Shown in pieces: positions 1-8,899 of a DNA stretch of 64,000 nucleotides (positions are counted from its first letter, which is position 1; each line of letters starts with the position of its first letter). Both the position numbers and the translations under genes were made by a program. The stretch comes from Algibacter amylolyticus (GTDB lineage Bacteria > Bacteroidota > Bacteroidia > Flavobacteriales > Flavobacteriaceae). The DNA lies in NCBI RefSeq assembly GCF_014202225.1, contig NZ_JACHGE010000003.1, forward strand, positions 62,001-126,000, given 5' to 3'. The notes beneath the pieces are model-generated. The model ran no database searches. It saw only the letters and a program-made list of their open reading frames with translations, and was not told the origin of the DNA.

Positions 1-1
1 T

Positions 2-511
2 GACACTAATTTTTTCGGACCAATACGCGTTATAAAAGCGGTGTTACCGCAAATGCGTAAGCAAAACTCGGGGTTAATTATTAATGTTACCTCAATTGCG
101 GGTTATATGGGTTTACCATATCGTGGTGTTTATAGCGCTAGTAAAGGTGCTTTAGAGCTTTTAACCGAGGCTTTTAGAATGGAAATAAAGGATTTTAATA
201 TAAAAATGACCAATGTAGCACCAGGTGATTTTGCTACCAATATAGCCGCTGGAAGATACCATGCGCCATTACTTGAAACGTCGCCATACAAAAAACCTTA
301 TGGAGATACTTTAAACTTAATGAATACACATGTTGATAATGGCAGCGATCCTGATATTATGGCAAAAGCGATTTATAAGATTATTAATAATCCCAACCCG
401 AAAGTCCATTATAAAGTAGGGGAGTTTTTGCAGAAATTTTCTATTGTCTTAAAACGTATTTTACCAGACACCGTTTACGAGAAAATGTTAATGAACCATT
501 ATAAACTGTAA
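2..511 (+). CDS. SDR family NAD(P)-dependent oxidoreductase (5' end outside window)
   Basis: This is the C-terminal part of a short-chain dehydrogenase/reductase. The reading frame is open from base 2 (DTNFFGPIRVIKAVLPQM), so the Rossmann nucleotide-binding glycine motif lies before the window and the GTG at 41 is not the start. Visible motifs are the NVTSIAG strand with the catalytic Ser, then YSASKGA with the catalytic Tyr and Lys, then a PG-F-T segment typical of the cofactor-binding strand. The order matches classical SDRs of the 17-beta-HSD-like type. The substrate cannot be read from the sequence. A decayed repeat fragment follows the stop codon. Confidence 0.9.
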   Translation, partial: DTNFFGPIRVIKAVLPQMRKQNSGLIINVTSIAGYMGLPYRGVYSASKGALELLTEAFRMEIKDFNIKMTNVAPGDFATNIAAGRYHAPLLETSPYKKPYGDTLNLMNTHVDNGSDPDIMAKAIYKIINNPNPKVHYKVGEFLQKFSIVLKRILPDTVYEKMLMNHYKL

Positions 512-544
512 CTTTAAGCAAAACCTTAAGTTGGCAGATGATTT

Positions 545-574
545 AGCCCTGATAGTAGCGGCATCCTTTTTTGT
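545..574 (+). repeat. fragment of dispersed 3'-end repeat
   Basis: The segment AGCCCTGATAGTAGCGGCAT followed by CCTTTTTT shares the GCGGCATCC and GATAGTAG words with the larger dispersed repeats elsewhere in this window, for example near 40863 and 58021. It begins 34 bases after the SDR stop codon and ends in a T-run. I read it as a decayed remnant. The rest of the 512-725 gap is AT-rich with no gene that I can support. Confidence 0.4.
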
Positions 575-725
575 GTTTCTATATTTTTGTTAAATAGACT
601 TAATTATTTTAGTAAACTTAACTGTATTAAATGTAGAAAATATTTAATACAAAAAAGATATAGCGGATAGTAGGAATAGCTTCAAATTATTATTACTAAA
701 ATTGAGGTGAAATAGGGGTAATGTA

Positions 726-2147
726 TTACCTATTAATTAACCCAAGTAATTGTTCTTCAAAATTAACCGAGAACATATTGGTATTGCTGTTTACAATTTT
801 ATTGTTTTTATCTACCAATATGGTTTTTGTCATGGGGTAAATAGCTAAAACATTCGATGCTACTTCTGGGTTTTTAAACAGGTATTCGTTAGGGCTATAA
901 AACCCATTACTTTTAAGAAGGTTTTTAGACTTCTCTATGTTTTTCCCGTCCATACTAATGGAAATAAAATTAATCTCGGGATATTTAACCTTTAACTCTT
1001 TTATTTTATAATGGCTTTCCTTAAAATGGTCAAAATATTTGGAAGACCAAAAGCATAATACCGTTGGCGCATATACTTTTGCGTTAAGTCTATATTCGCT
1101 CTCGTCGTAACCAAAAATTTTAATATTAGGTAATTTATCGCCGTTTTTAAGGTTGTTAACAGAGCTTGTAAAACGCAACATGCGCTCTTTTCCTTTTTCA
1201 CTTTTACTTATGCTTAGGTAGTTTTTTAATAACTCCTTATTATGTTCTATATTTTTACTTTTAGCTAAGTAACCAATTGTAAAATGGTAAAGTAAATCGT
1301 CCTTAACCTCTGGGTTTAAAATTAAACTATCAATTAATTTGAGTCTGTCTAAATTAAAACACAATGATTTTTTATCGAAACAGGCATTCTTTTCGTGGGT
1401 ATCGTGCGTTTTTAGCGATAAATTACTTAAGTTATAACGTAAAAATTTATTGTAACCATGGTGGTTACTTAAAAAAGAATCGTTGTAATTAATTTCTTTT
1501 CTGTAGTTATAAAAATTCTTAGGTAAAGATTTTAAAAGCGCTGCTTTGTTTTCGCCAACATGTACAAAAGGATACACCTCTTTACTCAGGTAATATTTAT
1601 AATCGATATTAGCATGCGCAATTTTTAAAAATAAATCCGACGGATCGTTTTTCTCAACAAAATGGTCTAAACGTTCTGCCTTGGAGTCTCTTAAAGAGTC
1701 TGCCTTTTTTTGAAAATCTTCGCCGTTAAGCTGGCAAATTTTAATGATATATTTTTCTTCCTTTTCGTTTTCTATATATTCATTAATAAAGTAATTGTTT
1801 TTATTGTCGCCTTTACCACTGTAAACAAGCGATTCATCAAAATCTAAAGTATTAAGCCTAAACAATAAACTATCTTCGGGTTCTAACAATATTAATTGAT
1901 ATTCGCCACCATGCCTAAACGTGTAAAGCCCTTTGTTTAAATTATCAATTTTATAAAGAAATCTGTTTCTACCATCTAACTTAACCGTATCAATAATAGT
2001 CTCGTCTTTAGATAAAACAATATAGTTTGTATTGGGGTTAATAATCTCGCCACCCAAGTACGCAATATTCAATGCAGATTCCTCGTTGTTTTTTTTACAA
2101 CTTAATAAAGAGATTGAAATAAATAAAATAGTAAAGTAAAACTTCAT
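726..2147 (-). CDS. TlpA-like lipoprotein with thioredoxin fold lacking CXXC
   Basis: A 473-residue lipoprotein. The N-terminus is a signal peptide ending in the lipobox LLSC with Cys17, followed by KKN. Residues about 25-110 look like the beta-rich N-terminal domain (DUF4369-like) often found before thioredoxin domains in Bacteroidota; the middle is helical. Residues about 335-473 follow the TlpA/AhpC-TSA pattern (LPNIKIFGYDES, then VLCFWSS, then INFISISMDG). Where TlpA proteins have W-C-G-P-C, this one has K-Y-F-D-H, so both redox cysteines are absent and a classical thiol-disulfide role is unlikely. It probably sits on the periplasmic face of a membrane. It is a single gene divergent from the ABC-F gene. 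Confidence 0.75.
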   Translation of the reverse strand: MKFYFTILFISISLLSCKKNNEESALNIAYLGGEIINPNTNYIVLSKDETIIDTVKLDGRNRFLYKIDNLNKGLYTFRHGGEYQLILLEPEDSLLFRLNTLDFDESLVYSGKGDNKNNYFINEYIENEKEEKYIIKICQLNGEDFQKKADSLRDSKAERLDHFVEKNDPSDLFLKIAHANIDYKYYLSKEVYPFVHVGENKAALLKSLPKNFYNYRKEINYNDSFLSNHHGYNKFLRYNLSNLSLKTHDTHEKNACFDKKSLCFNLDRLKLIDSLILNPEVKDDLLYHFTIGYLAKSKNIEHNKELLKNYLSISKSEKGKERMLRFTSSVNNLKNGDKLPNIKIFGYDESEYRLNAKVYAPTVLCFWSSKYFDHFKESHYKIKELKVKYPEINFISISMDGKNIEKSKNLLKSNGFYSPNEYLFKNPEVASNVLAIYPMTKTILVDKNNKIVNSNTNMFSVNFEEQLLGLINR

Positions 2148-2173
2148 ATAACCCTCAAGCGTATTTGTAATAG

Positions 2174-2181
2174 CAAAAATA
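2174..2181 (-). promoter_or_regulatory. Bacteroidota -7 box for the TlpA-like gene
   Basis: On the minus strand the sequence reads TATTTTTG, matching TAnnTTTG, 27 bases before the ATG of the TlpA-like gene. No convincing TTG box lies at the expected distance upstream. Confidence 0.4.
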
Positions 2182-2270
2182 TAGCTTGTTATGATAAACT
2201 CCTGTTAATGCGTTGTTAAATATTTAAGAATCAAAAAGTCCCATAACTACTTAAAATTTGGGCCACTATG

Positions 2271-2302
2271 TTTCGTCTTACCAATGTAATTTTCTACTTT
2301 TG
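2271..2302 (+). promoter_or_regulatory. Bacteroidota promoter for the ABC-F gene
   Basis: TACTTTTG at 2295-2302 fits TAnnTTTG, and TTTC at 2271-2274 lies 20 bases upstream in place of TTTG. The box ends 21 bases before the ATG at 2324. Confidence 0.5.
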
Positions 2303-2323
2303 CAAAAAATTAAATAGTCCTTT

Positions 2324-3949
2324 ATGTTATCAGTATCAAATCTTTCTGTTCAGTTCGGTAAACGTGTCCTTTTTGATGAAGTAAATACCACTTTTAATAA
2401 TGGTAATTGCTACGGAATTATTGGCGCCAATGGATCTGGAAAATCTACATTTTTAAAGATTATCTCTGGGAAGCAAGACCCAACTTCGGGCCATGTTTCT
2501 TTAGAAGCAGGAAAGCGTATGTCGGTTTTAGAGCAAAACCATAATTTATATGATGAGAGCACGGTTTTAGAAACTATTTTAATGGGTAACAAACCCTTAT
2601 TTAAAATTAAAACTGAAATTGATGCCTTATATGCAGATTATACTGATGAGAATGCCGAAAAAATAGGTGAGCTTCAAGTTAAGTTTGAAGAAATGGATGG
2701 CTGGAATGCCGATAGTAACGCAGCTGCCATGTTATCTAACTTAGGTATAAAAGAAGAGTTTCACCATACTTTAATGGCCGATTTGGATGGTAAACAAAAA
2801 GTACGTGTGTTATTAGCACAGGCTTTGTTTGGTAATCCAGATGTGTTAATTATGGATGAGCCTACCAACGATTTGGATTACGAAACCATTTCTTGGTTAG
2901 AAAACTTTTTAGCTAATTATGATAACTGTGTAATTGTCGTTTCGCACGATAGACACTTTTTAGATGCCGTTTGTACACATATTTCAGATATCGATTTCGG
3001 AAAAATAAACCACTATTCTGGTAACTATACATTCTGGTACGAGTCTTCGCAATTAGCAGCAAGACAACATGCACAACAGAATAAAAAAGCTGAAGAAAAG
3101 AAGAAAGAATTAGAAGAATTTATTCGTCGTTTCTCTGCTAACGTTGCAAAAAGTAAGCAAGCAACAAGTAGAAAGAAAATGATCGAAAAACTTAATATAG
3201 GCGATATTAGAAGAACCAGTCGTCGTTACCCTGCTATTATTTTCGAGCGCGAAAGAGAAGCTGGAGATCAAATATTAAATATTGAAGGACTTGGTGCTTC
3301 TATTGAAGGCGAAGTGTTATTTAAGGATATAGATTTAAACTTGGCTAAAGGCGATAAAGTGGTTGTGTTTTCTAGAGATTCTAGAGCAACAACAGCATTC
3401 TATCAAATTTTAAATAATAAAGAACAAGCAGATTCTGGTAAATTTATGTGGGGTGTAACTACAACACAATCGTATTTACCATTAGATAATGATGAGTTTT
3501 TTAATAACGAGCTAACTTTAATCGATTGGTTACGCCAATATGCAACCACCGAAGAGGAACGCGAAGAAGTAAACATTCGTGGTTTCCTTGGTAAAATGAT
3601 TTTTAGTGGCGAGGAAGCCTTTAAAAAATCGTCTGTATTATCTGGAGGAGAAAAAGTAAGATGTATGCTATCTAGAATGATGATGATGAGAGCTAACGTT
3701 TTACAATTAGACGAGCCAACAAACCACTTAGATTTAGAGAGTATTACAGCATTTAATAACTCACTTAAAAATTTTAAAGGGACCATATTATTTACAACTC
3801 ACGATCACGAGTTTGCACAAACCGTTGCCAATAGAGTAGTGGAGTTAACGCCAAATGGCGTTATAGACCGTTATACCACGTTCGATGAGTATATGCAGGA
3901 CAAAAAAATCAAGGAGTTACGTAACAAAATGTATGGCGTAACAGTTTAA
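2324..3949 (+). CDS. ABC-F family ATP-binding protein (YbiT/YkpA-like)
   Basis: A 541-residue protein with two ABC ATPase domains and no membrane segments, typical of ABC-F proteins that act on the ribosome. The first domain has Walker A GANGSGKS (34-41), a weak signature LDGKQ (154-158) and Walker B VLIMDEP (174-180). A charged helical linker with many Lys and Glu residues (about 240-310) matches the P-site tRNA-interaction motif. The second domain has a good signature LSGGEK (439-444) and QLDEPTNHLD (461-470), but its Walker A position reads FSRDSRATT (349-357), with no G-x-x-G-x-G-K. Length and order fit the YbiT/YkpA branch. It has its own promoter and is followed by a dispersed repeat. 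Confidence 0.88.
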   Translation: MLSVSNLSVQFGKRVLFDEVNTTFNNGNCYGIIGANGSGKSTFLKIISGKQDPTSGHVSLEAGKRMSVLEQNHNLYDESTVLETILMGNKPLFKIKTEIDALYADYTDENAEKIGELQVKFEEMDGWNADSNAAAMLSNLGIKEEFHHTLMADLDGKQKVRVLLAQALFGNPDVLIMDEPTNDLDYETISWLENFLANYDNCVIVVSHDRHFLDAVCTHISDIDFGKINHYSGNYTFWYESSQLAARQHAQQNKKAEEKKKELEEFIRRFSANVAKSKQATSRKKMIEKLNIGDIRRTSRRYPAIIFEREREAGDQILNIEGLGASIEGEVLFKDIDLNLAKGDKVVVFSRDSRATTAFYQILNNKEQADSGKFMWGVTTTQSYLPLDNDEFFNNELTLIDWLRQYATTEEEREEVNIRGFLGKMIFSGEEAFKKSSVLSGGEKVRCMLSRMMMMRANVLQLDEPTNHLDLESITAFNNSLKNFKGTILFTTHDHEFAQTVANRVVELTPNGVIDRYTTFDEYMQDKKIKELRNKMYGVTV

Positions 3950-3968
3950 TCTAAAACAAAAATAATTA

Positions 3969-4063
3969 GGGCGTTACCCATAAAGGGTCGCGCTTTCCGC
4001 TACAAGTCCTCGCACTTCCTATCGTCAGGCTGTGGGCTTTCCACTTCAATCCCTAACGCGGGT
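3969..4063 (+). repeat. dispersed ~90-bp repeat, copy A
   Basis: The element starts with GGGCGTTACCC 20 bases after the ABC-F stop codon and ends with CAATCCCTAACGCGG. The inner words TACAAGTCCTCGCAC and CTGTGGGCTTTCCACTTC are shared with copies B, C and D. The outer arms GCGTTA and TAACGC are inverted. It occupies the gap between the convergent ABC-F and DUF2007 genes. Further on, CATAAATCTT and AAGATTTATG (about 4165-4195) form an AT-rich hairpin. Confidence 0.75.
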
Positions 4064-4238
4064 TAATCTGCGTACTGGTTTTTAAATGGCGGGCAATGGG
4101 TCTGTTTGTATAAGGGTTTTGCTGTAAAAAAAAGTACAAATAATCAATTATAGAAGAAGCTGAAGGCATAAATCTTAATTTAAAGATTTATGTCTATGCA
4201 TTTTAATTGTTGCAAAAATTTAAACGGATTAGCTTTAA

Positions 4239-4475
4239 TTAGTACTCCAACTCTAATTCCAATAAGAAGTTTTCAAAAACAGGTTTTGCCCTTTCAAGTT
4301 CATCCTCATGCACATGAATATGCAATATGCCATGAAAAGGAGAGCCTAAACCACCCAATCTAGCGTATTCAGATTCATCTTTAACTATAGCCGAAATATT
4401 TAAGTTTTGTAGTTCTTTAAAAATACGTTGAATATCAATAAAATAGCCTGAAAATACTTTAATGTAGTTTAACAT
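4239..4475 (-). CDS. DUF2007-type putative signal-transducing protein, paralogue 1
   Basis: A 78-residue protein with the DUF2007 pattern: an N-terminal strand (YIKVFSGYFIDIQRI), a helix, then ISAIVKDES, a short Gly-rich loop (LGGLGSP), and the terminal HVHEDELERAKPVF helix. The fold resembles the small ferredoxin-like sensor domains called putative signal transducing proteins; no ligand is established. It has no membrane segment. Two more copies lie directly upstream on the same strand. It is more like paralogue 3 than paralogue 2, sharing KDESE and ELERAKP. The gap to paralogue 2 is 142 bases, so all three may be one transcript. Confidence 0.8.
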   Translation of the reverse strand: MLNYIKVFSGYFIDIQRIFKELQNLNISAIVKDESEYARLGGLGSPFHGILHIHVHEDELERAKPVFENFLLELELEY

Positions 4476-4617
4476 GGTATAATCTGTAAGAGGGTTTTTT
4501 ACATGTACGTAATATTAGTATGGTTTAGATGTTCTAAACCCAAAAGATTACAAATACAAAATAAGTCCTTCCTTCGCCGTATCCAATAATTAAAAAGTTT
4601 GTGCTTAGCTGTTTATA

Positions 4618-4851
4618 TTATGGTAATTCTAAATTCAAATTTTTAAGAATAAGCGTAGCTTTTTCATGTTCATCTTTATGCACATAAATTTGCTTTAGTA
4701 AACTATTGGACATTCCAAAAATAGGTAACAAGCCAGAATCGGTTTGTTCCTTAACCACAGGGATTATATCCTGTTTTTCCAGTTCCAGAATAATTTTTTG
4801 AACCTCCATTAATTCACCGGTAAAAATCTTAATATAATTTGAATCTGTCAT
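4618..4851 (-). CDS. DUF2007-type putative signal-transducing protein, paralogue 2
   Basis: A 77-residue member of the DUF2007 family and the most diverged of the three tandem copies. It keeps YIKIFTGELMEVQKI at the N-terminus and IYVHKDEHEKATLIL at the C-terminus. The central loop differs (KEQTDSGLLPIFGMSN in place of KDESE-GGLGS), so its binding surface may differ. It is cytoplasmic by composition. The spacing of 126-142 bases on either side and the same orientation suggest local duplication followed by divergence. Confidence 0.78.
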   Translation of the reverse strand: MTDSNYIKIFTGELMEVQKIILELEKQDIIPVVKEQTDSGLLPIFGMSNSLLKQIYVHKDEHEKATLILKNLNLELP

Positions 4852-4977
4852 AGCTTATGGTGTTTCAAAGTGTTTAAATTTTTGGGTATAACAATACATC
4901 ATTGCGCATAGTCAACGTTAAAAATATAGCCAATAGATTATGGCTTTGTACTGTAGTTTAAAAATGTAATGAAATGA

Positions 4978-5217
4978 CTAATCTAGCTCTAATTCCGAAA
5001 TTGAATTTGAACTTTCAATAATAGGTTTTGCTCTTTCAAGTTCGTCTTTATGCACGTGGATTTCTTGCAAACCTTGAATGGACGATCCAAAACCTGCTAA
5101 TCTTCCAGATTCAGATTCATCTTTAATAATGGCGCAAATATTTACTTCTTCAAGTAATTTAAACATGCGTTGTACTTCAATAAAATTCCCAGAAAATACT
5201 TTTATGTAGTTCGACAT
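4978..5217 (-). CDS. DUF2007-type putative signal-transducing protein, paralogue 3
   Basis: A 79-residue DUF2007 protein and first of the triplet in transcription order. It has YIKVFSGNFIEVQRM at the N-terminus, ICAIIKDESESGRLAGFGSS in the middle and IHVHKDELERAKPII near the end. It is close to paralogue 1. The pheT terminator separates it from pheT upstream, so the triplet is probably transcribed on its own. No function is proved for the family. Confidence 0.8.
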   Translation of the reverse strand: MSNYIKVFSGNFIEVQRMFKLLEEVNICAIIKDESESGRLAGFGSSIQGLQEIHVHKDELERAKPIIESSNSISELELD

Positions 5218-5266
5218 ATCTTAAAGGTTAAAAGGTTACCTCTTAAAGATACAATATTTTTAACGC

Positions 5267-5305
5267 AAAAACCTGTTAATTAAATAATAATTAACAGGTT
5301 TTTTT
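5267..5305 (-). terminator. pheT transcription terminator
   Basis: AAAAACCTGTTAATTA at 5267-5282 and TAATTAACAGGTTTTTTT at 5288-5305 form a long hairpin with T-runs on both strands. It lies about 50 bases after the pheT stop codon and before the DUF2007 genes. Confidence 0.85.
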
Positions 5306-5357
5306 AATAATAATTAGTTGTTATATTTAGTTATGTAGCCACAAACAAGCGGCTAAA

Positions 5358-7784
5358 TTATCTTAATTCTGCACCTAACTGATTTTCAAAATTACTTTGT
5401 AATTTTTTCATAATCTTATCAATTTGCTTGTCGTTAAGCGTTTTGTTTTCATCTTGTAGCGTGAAACTAACGGCGTAACTCTTTTTGCCTTTAGGTAAGT
5501 TTTTACCTTGGTAAACATCAAATAAGTTAACAGCTGTAAGCAATTGCTTTTCGGTTTGCTTAGCTATTTTATAAATAGACTCAAAAGTAACACTGTCGTC
5601 TAGCAGTAATGCGAAATCACGACGTACTCCAGGATATTTAGAAATGGCCTTAAACTTAATCTTGTTATGCTTAACTAAATCTAAAATGCTATCCCATTTA
5701 AAATCGGCATAAATAACTTCTTGCCCTATATCAAAATGCTTTAAAATAGGTTTTTTAATTAAACCAAATTCTACCAATACATTTTTACCAAGACCAAACG
5801 TTAAACCTTCGGTAAATAAATCACTTTTAATAGGCGATTCGTTAAACCTAGAAATGCCTAAACGTTCTAAAATAGCAATTATATAACCTTTCATTAAAAA
5901 GAAATCGCTCTTTTTACTTGTATCTGTCCAGTTTTCTGAGTTTTTATCTCCTGTTATAAAGGCTGATAAATGTTTGTATTCCTCACGCTTATCATTATAA
6001 CCATGGTAGGTTTTCCCGAATTCGAACAATTTTAAATCGCCACGTCTTCTATTAATGTTAAACGAAACCGCTTCCAACCCAGAAAACAATAAAGATTGTC
6101 TCATTACAGACAAGTCGTTACTTAAAGGATTTAGTATGGTAATATTGTGTTCTTCCTTTAATTGCTCGCTTAAAGCCGCGTAATTTGGTGTGGTAAGCGA
6201 GTTGGAAAGAATTTCAAAAAAGCCTTGCGATGCTAATTGGTTTCCAACAATATTCTGAATTTTATAATCTTCAAAACGCGACGTTGTAGAAATAGAGGCG
6301 TTAAGTTTTTCGGTAGTTTTAATATTATTATACCCGTAAACTCTTAAAATTTCTTCAATAACATCGGCTTCTCTTTCAACATCGTTTCTATACGCCGGAA
6401 CCGTTAATCCTAAACCAGCTTCGGTAACATTATTTACCTTAATGTCTAACGAGCTTAATATTTGTTTTATGGTTTCTTTTGGTATTTCTTCTCCAATTAA
6501 TTTTTCGGTATTTTCAAAGCTTAAACGCACTTCAAAATCCTTAATTTTTTTAGGGTAGAAATCTAAAATATCGCTAGTAATTTCACCTCCAGCTATTTCT
6601 TGAATAAGTAATGCGGCACGTTTTAAAGCGTATTCGCACGTATTTGGGTCTATACCACGCTCAAATCTAAAAGAAGCATCGGTATTTAAGCCATGACGTT
6701 TAGCAGATTTTCTAATACTTACAGGATTAAAATAAGCACTTTCTAAGAAAATATTTGTGGTATGCTCGGTAACTCCAGAATCTAAACCTCCAAAAACACC
6801 AGCAATACACATAGGTTTATCGCCATTACAGATCATTAAATCATCTTCGTGTAATTCGCGTTCAACACCATCTAAAGTCACAAATTTAGTGCCTGCAGGC
6901 AAGGTTTTAACCTCTATTTTGTTTCCAGAAATTTTTGCAGCATCAAAAGCATGTAACGGTTGCCCTAAATCATGTAACACATAATTAGTAGCATCTACAA
7001 TATTATTTAAAGGTGTTAAACCAATAGCTTTTAAGCGGTGTTGTAACCAAGCAGGAGATTCGGCTACTTTAATGCCAGAAATAGAAACCCCACAATAACG
7101 TGGTGCTAATTCTTTATCCACCACTTCGATATCCATTTTTAGGGTGCGGTTCTCTACATGAAACGCACTAATGGAAGGTGTAATTAATTCTAGGTTAATA
7201 TCTTTTTGCACCAATCCCGCTTTTAAATCGCGAGCCGTTCCTAAATGGCTCATGGCATCGGCGCGGTTAGGCGTTAATCCAATTTCGAAAACTTGGTCGT
7301 TTTCAATATCAAAAAGATCGGCAACTAAGGTTCCCACTTTAATATCGTTATCTAAAACTAGAATACCGTCATGCGATTTTCCTAGGCCTAATTCATCTTC
7401 AGCGCAAATCATACCGTGGCTTTCTTCGCCACGAATTTTACCTTTTTTAATGGTCCACGATTCGCCTTCTTCGGTATATAAAACCGTACCTATTGTAGCA
7501 ACAGGTACTTTTTGTCCTGCATCTACATTAGGTGCACCACATACAATTTGTAAAGGCGCATCTGCACCAACATCAACTGTGGTAATTTTTAGTTTGTCGG
7601 CATTTGGGTGTTTTACACAAGTTAAAACCTCGCCAACAACAACACCTTCTAATCCTCCTTTTACGGATTGATAGGTTTCAATACCTTCAACTTCAAGTCC
7701 TAAATCTGTAAGTAGTTCGCTAGTTTGTTCTGGTGTCCAATCTGTTTTTAAAAATTGTTTTAACCAGTTGTATGAAATCTTCAT
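5358..7784 (-). CDS. pheT: phenylalanine--tRNA ligase beta subunit
   Basis: An 808-residue protein of full bacterial PheT length. With PheS it charges tRNA-Phe in the cytoplasm. It opens with MKISYNWLKQFL, then an EMAP/tRNA-binding OB domain (about 42-150, with KHPNADKLKI), the B3/B4 editing domain (about 210-385, with LDGVERELHEDDLMI and AGVFGG), a B5 domain (about 405-475), the catalytic-like core, and the C-terminal anticodon-binding FDX-ACB domain (about 715-808, starting YPGVRRDFALLLD). pheS is not adjacent, which is common in this phylum. A strong promoter lies upstream and a hairpin terminator downstream. Confidence 0.97.
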   Translation of the reverse strand: MKISYNWLKQFLKTDWTPEQTSELLTDLGLEVEGIETYQSVKGGLEGVVVGEVLTCVKHPNADKLKITTVDVGADAPLQIVCGAPNVDAGQKVPVATIGTVLYTEEGESWTIKKGKIRGEESHGMICAEDELGLGKSHDGILVLDNDIKVGTLVADLFDIENDQVFEIGLTPNRADAMSHLGTARDLKAGLVQKDINLELITPSISAFHVENRTLKMDIEVVDKELAPRYCGVSISGIKVAESPAWLQHRLKAIGLTPLNNIVDATNYVLHDLGQPLHAFDAAKISGNKIEVKTLPAGTKFVTLDGVERELHEDDLMICNGDKPMCIAGVFGGLDSGVTEHTTNIFLESAYFNPVSIRKSAKRHGLNTDASFRFERGIDPNTCEYALKRAALLIQEIAGGEITSDILDFYPKKIKDFEVRLSFENTEKLIGEEIPKETIKQILSSLDIKVNNVTEAGLGLTVPAYRNDVEREADVIEEILRVYGYNNIKTTEKLNASISTTSRFEDYKIQNIVGNQLASQGFFEILSNSLTTPNYAALSEQLKEEHNITILNPLSNDLSVMRQSLLFSGLEAVSFNINRRRGDLKLFEFGKTYHGYNDKREEYKHLSAFITGDKNSENWTDTSKKSDFFLMKGYIIAILERLGISRFNESPIKSDLFTEGLTFGLGKNVLVEFGLIKKPILKHFDIGQEVIYADFKWDSILDLVKHNKIKFKAISKYPGVRRDFALLLDDSVTFESIYKIAKQTEKQLLTAVNLFDVYQGKNLPKGKKSYAVSFTLQDENKTLNDKQIDKIMKKLQSNFENQLGAELR

Positions 7785-7808
7785 AAATCAATGTCCTATT
7801 TAAGCGTG

Positions 7809-7839
7809 CAAAGATAAAATATTGAAGTCAGCATTCAAA
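7809..7839 (-). promoter_or_regulatory. Bacteroidota promoter for pheT
   Basis: On the minus strand TATCTTTG (7809-7816) is a full TAnnTTTG box, and TTTG (7836-7839) lies exactly 19 bases upstream. The box ends 24 bases before the ATG. This is the cleanest promoter of the window. Confidence 0.75.
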
Positions 7840-8125
7840 CAAAGGATGGCATTTTGTTAATATGTTAATTTGGGGTTGGTTTTGTTGCGGTTTGGGGATG
7901 GTAAACAACTGAAATTGTTCCATTAAGAATGATAACCAATAGATGCAAGTGGATAAAGTTGTAATTGATTGTTTATTGATTTTTTTAGGTGCTATTTGGA
8001 GTGTTGAAATAGAGAAGTTTTGATTATAGTTGTTTTGTGAGGAAAATTTGAAGCTAGCAAATAAATTAACTCACATTGGTTAAGCACGAAATAGTAATTT
8101 TTTATATACGGTGTCGTATGTCGTT
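7840..8125. other. non-coding gap between pheT promoter and trypsin-like gene
   Basis: About 285 bases of AT-rich sequence with no frame that I can support, no strong hairpin and no member of the dispersed repeats. It is the 3' region of the trypsin-like gene. Confidence 0.5.
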
Positions 8126-8899
8126 TTATTTTAAAATATCAAATAGGTAATATGAAGGTGTTATTGCTGCTAATTTGCCGCCTGTGTTATCGCTATATGT
8201 TCCGTGCATTACTCCAAGAAAGATTGTTTTTTTTCCTCCATGAAACATGCTTCTTTTAACAGAGTAGTAAACTCCAGAACCACTACAGCCTTGTATACTA
8301 GGAATGTTTAAATAAAAAAAAGTCGATTTTTTTTTATTATCACCTCTACGTTGAGTCAATAAACCACTACAGATTTTTGAGTTAAAAGAAAGTGAGGAAA
8401 AATGAGTTAAATCTAAATCTATCACGGGGTAACCGAAAAATGTAATGTCAGAATCTCTTGAAGGTAAGTTTTTGCCATTATTAATTTGACTAGAAGGGAA
8501 GGAATTGTTTTCAATTCTATTTTTTAAGAACTTTTCATTTGGTATTTTTAATTCAAGTATTGCCATATCTGCTTCTTTATGAAAGACCCAATTTATACCT
8601 GAAGTTGCTGATATTCTTTTTAAATCAACTTTATAAGGTTTGTCATTTTCAATTCTAAAAATAATTTGACTTAAAGAGTCCATAGGTTTCGCAACGTGAG
8701 CTGCTGTTACTAAATAGAATTTAGCATTATGTTCAATAATTGAACAAGTTCCTGTGCTTGCAGTTGAAGCCGTTTTTTGTTTATAAAGCAAAGCACTCAT
8801 ATCAGATATTTCTATCTCATCCCATTGAGTCTTTTTTTCTTGTCCTTCAATAATATTTATTTGGAAAATTAGAATAATTAAAATAATATTTTTTTTCAT
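8126..8899 (-). CDS. secreted trypsin-like serine protease
   Basis: A 257-residue protein with a hydrophobic signal peptide (about 1-19, ending IIEGQ). The chymotrypsin-like triad can be placed: TAAHV with His68, ADMAIL with Asp111, and GCSGSG with Ser206 as nucleophile. These spacings fit trypsin-like peptidase domains of about 200 residues. It has no PDZ domain, so it is not a DegP/HtrA protease. Location is probably periplasmic or secreted. It is a single gene with low-complexity flanks. Context gives no substrate, and activity is inferred only from the triad. Confidence 0.72.
   Translation of the reverse strand: MKKNIILIILIFQINIIEGQEKKTQWDEIEISDMSALLYKQKTASTASTGTCSIIEHNAKFYLVTAAHVAKPMDSLSQIIFRIENDKPYKVDLKRISATSGINWVFHKEADMAILELKIPNEKFLKNRIENNSFPSSQINNGKNLPSRDSDITFFGYPVIDLDLTHFSSLSFNSKICSGLLTQRRGDNKKKSTFFYLNIPSIQGCSGSGVYYSVKRSMFHGGKKTIFLGVMHGTYSDNTGGKLAAITPSYYLFDILK

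Noticed and set aside
5358-7784. Antisense frames inside pheT (6757-6984, 7171-7671) and inside the E1 gene (10719-11399)
   Set aside because: They lie wholly inside strongly recognised genes and have shadow-type composition, rich in Ser and Pro.
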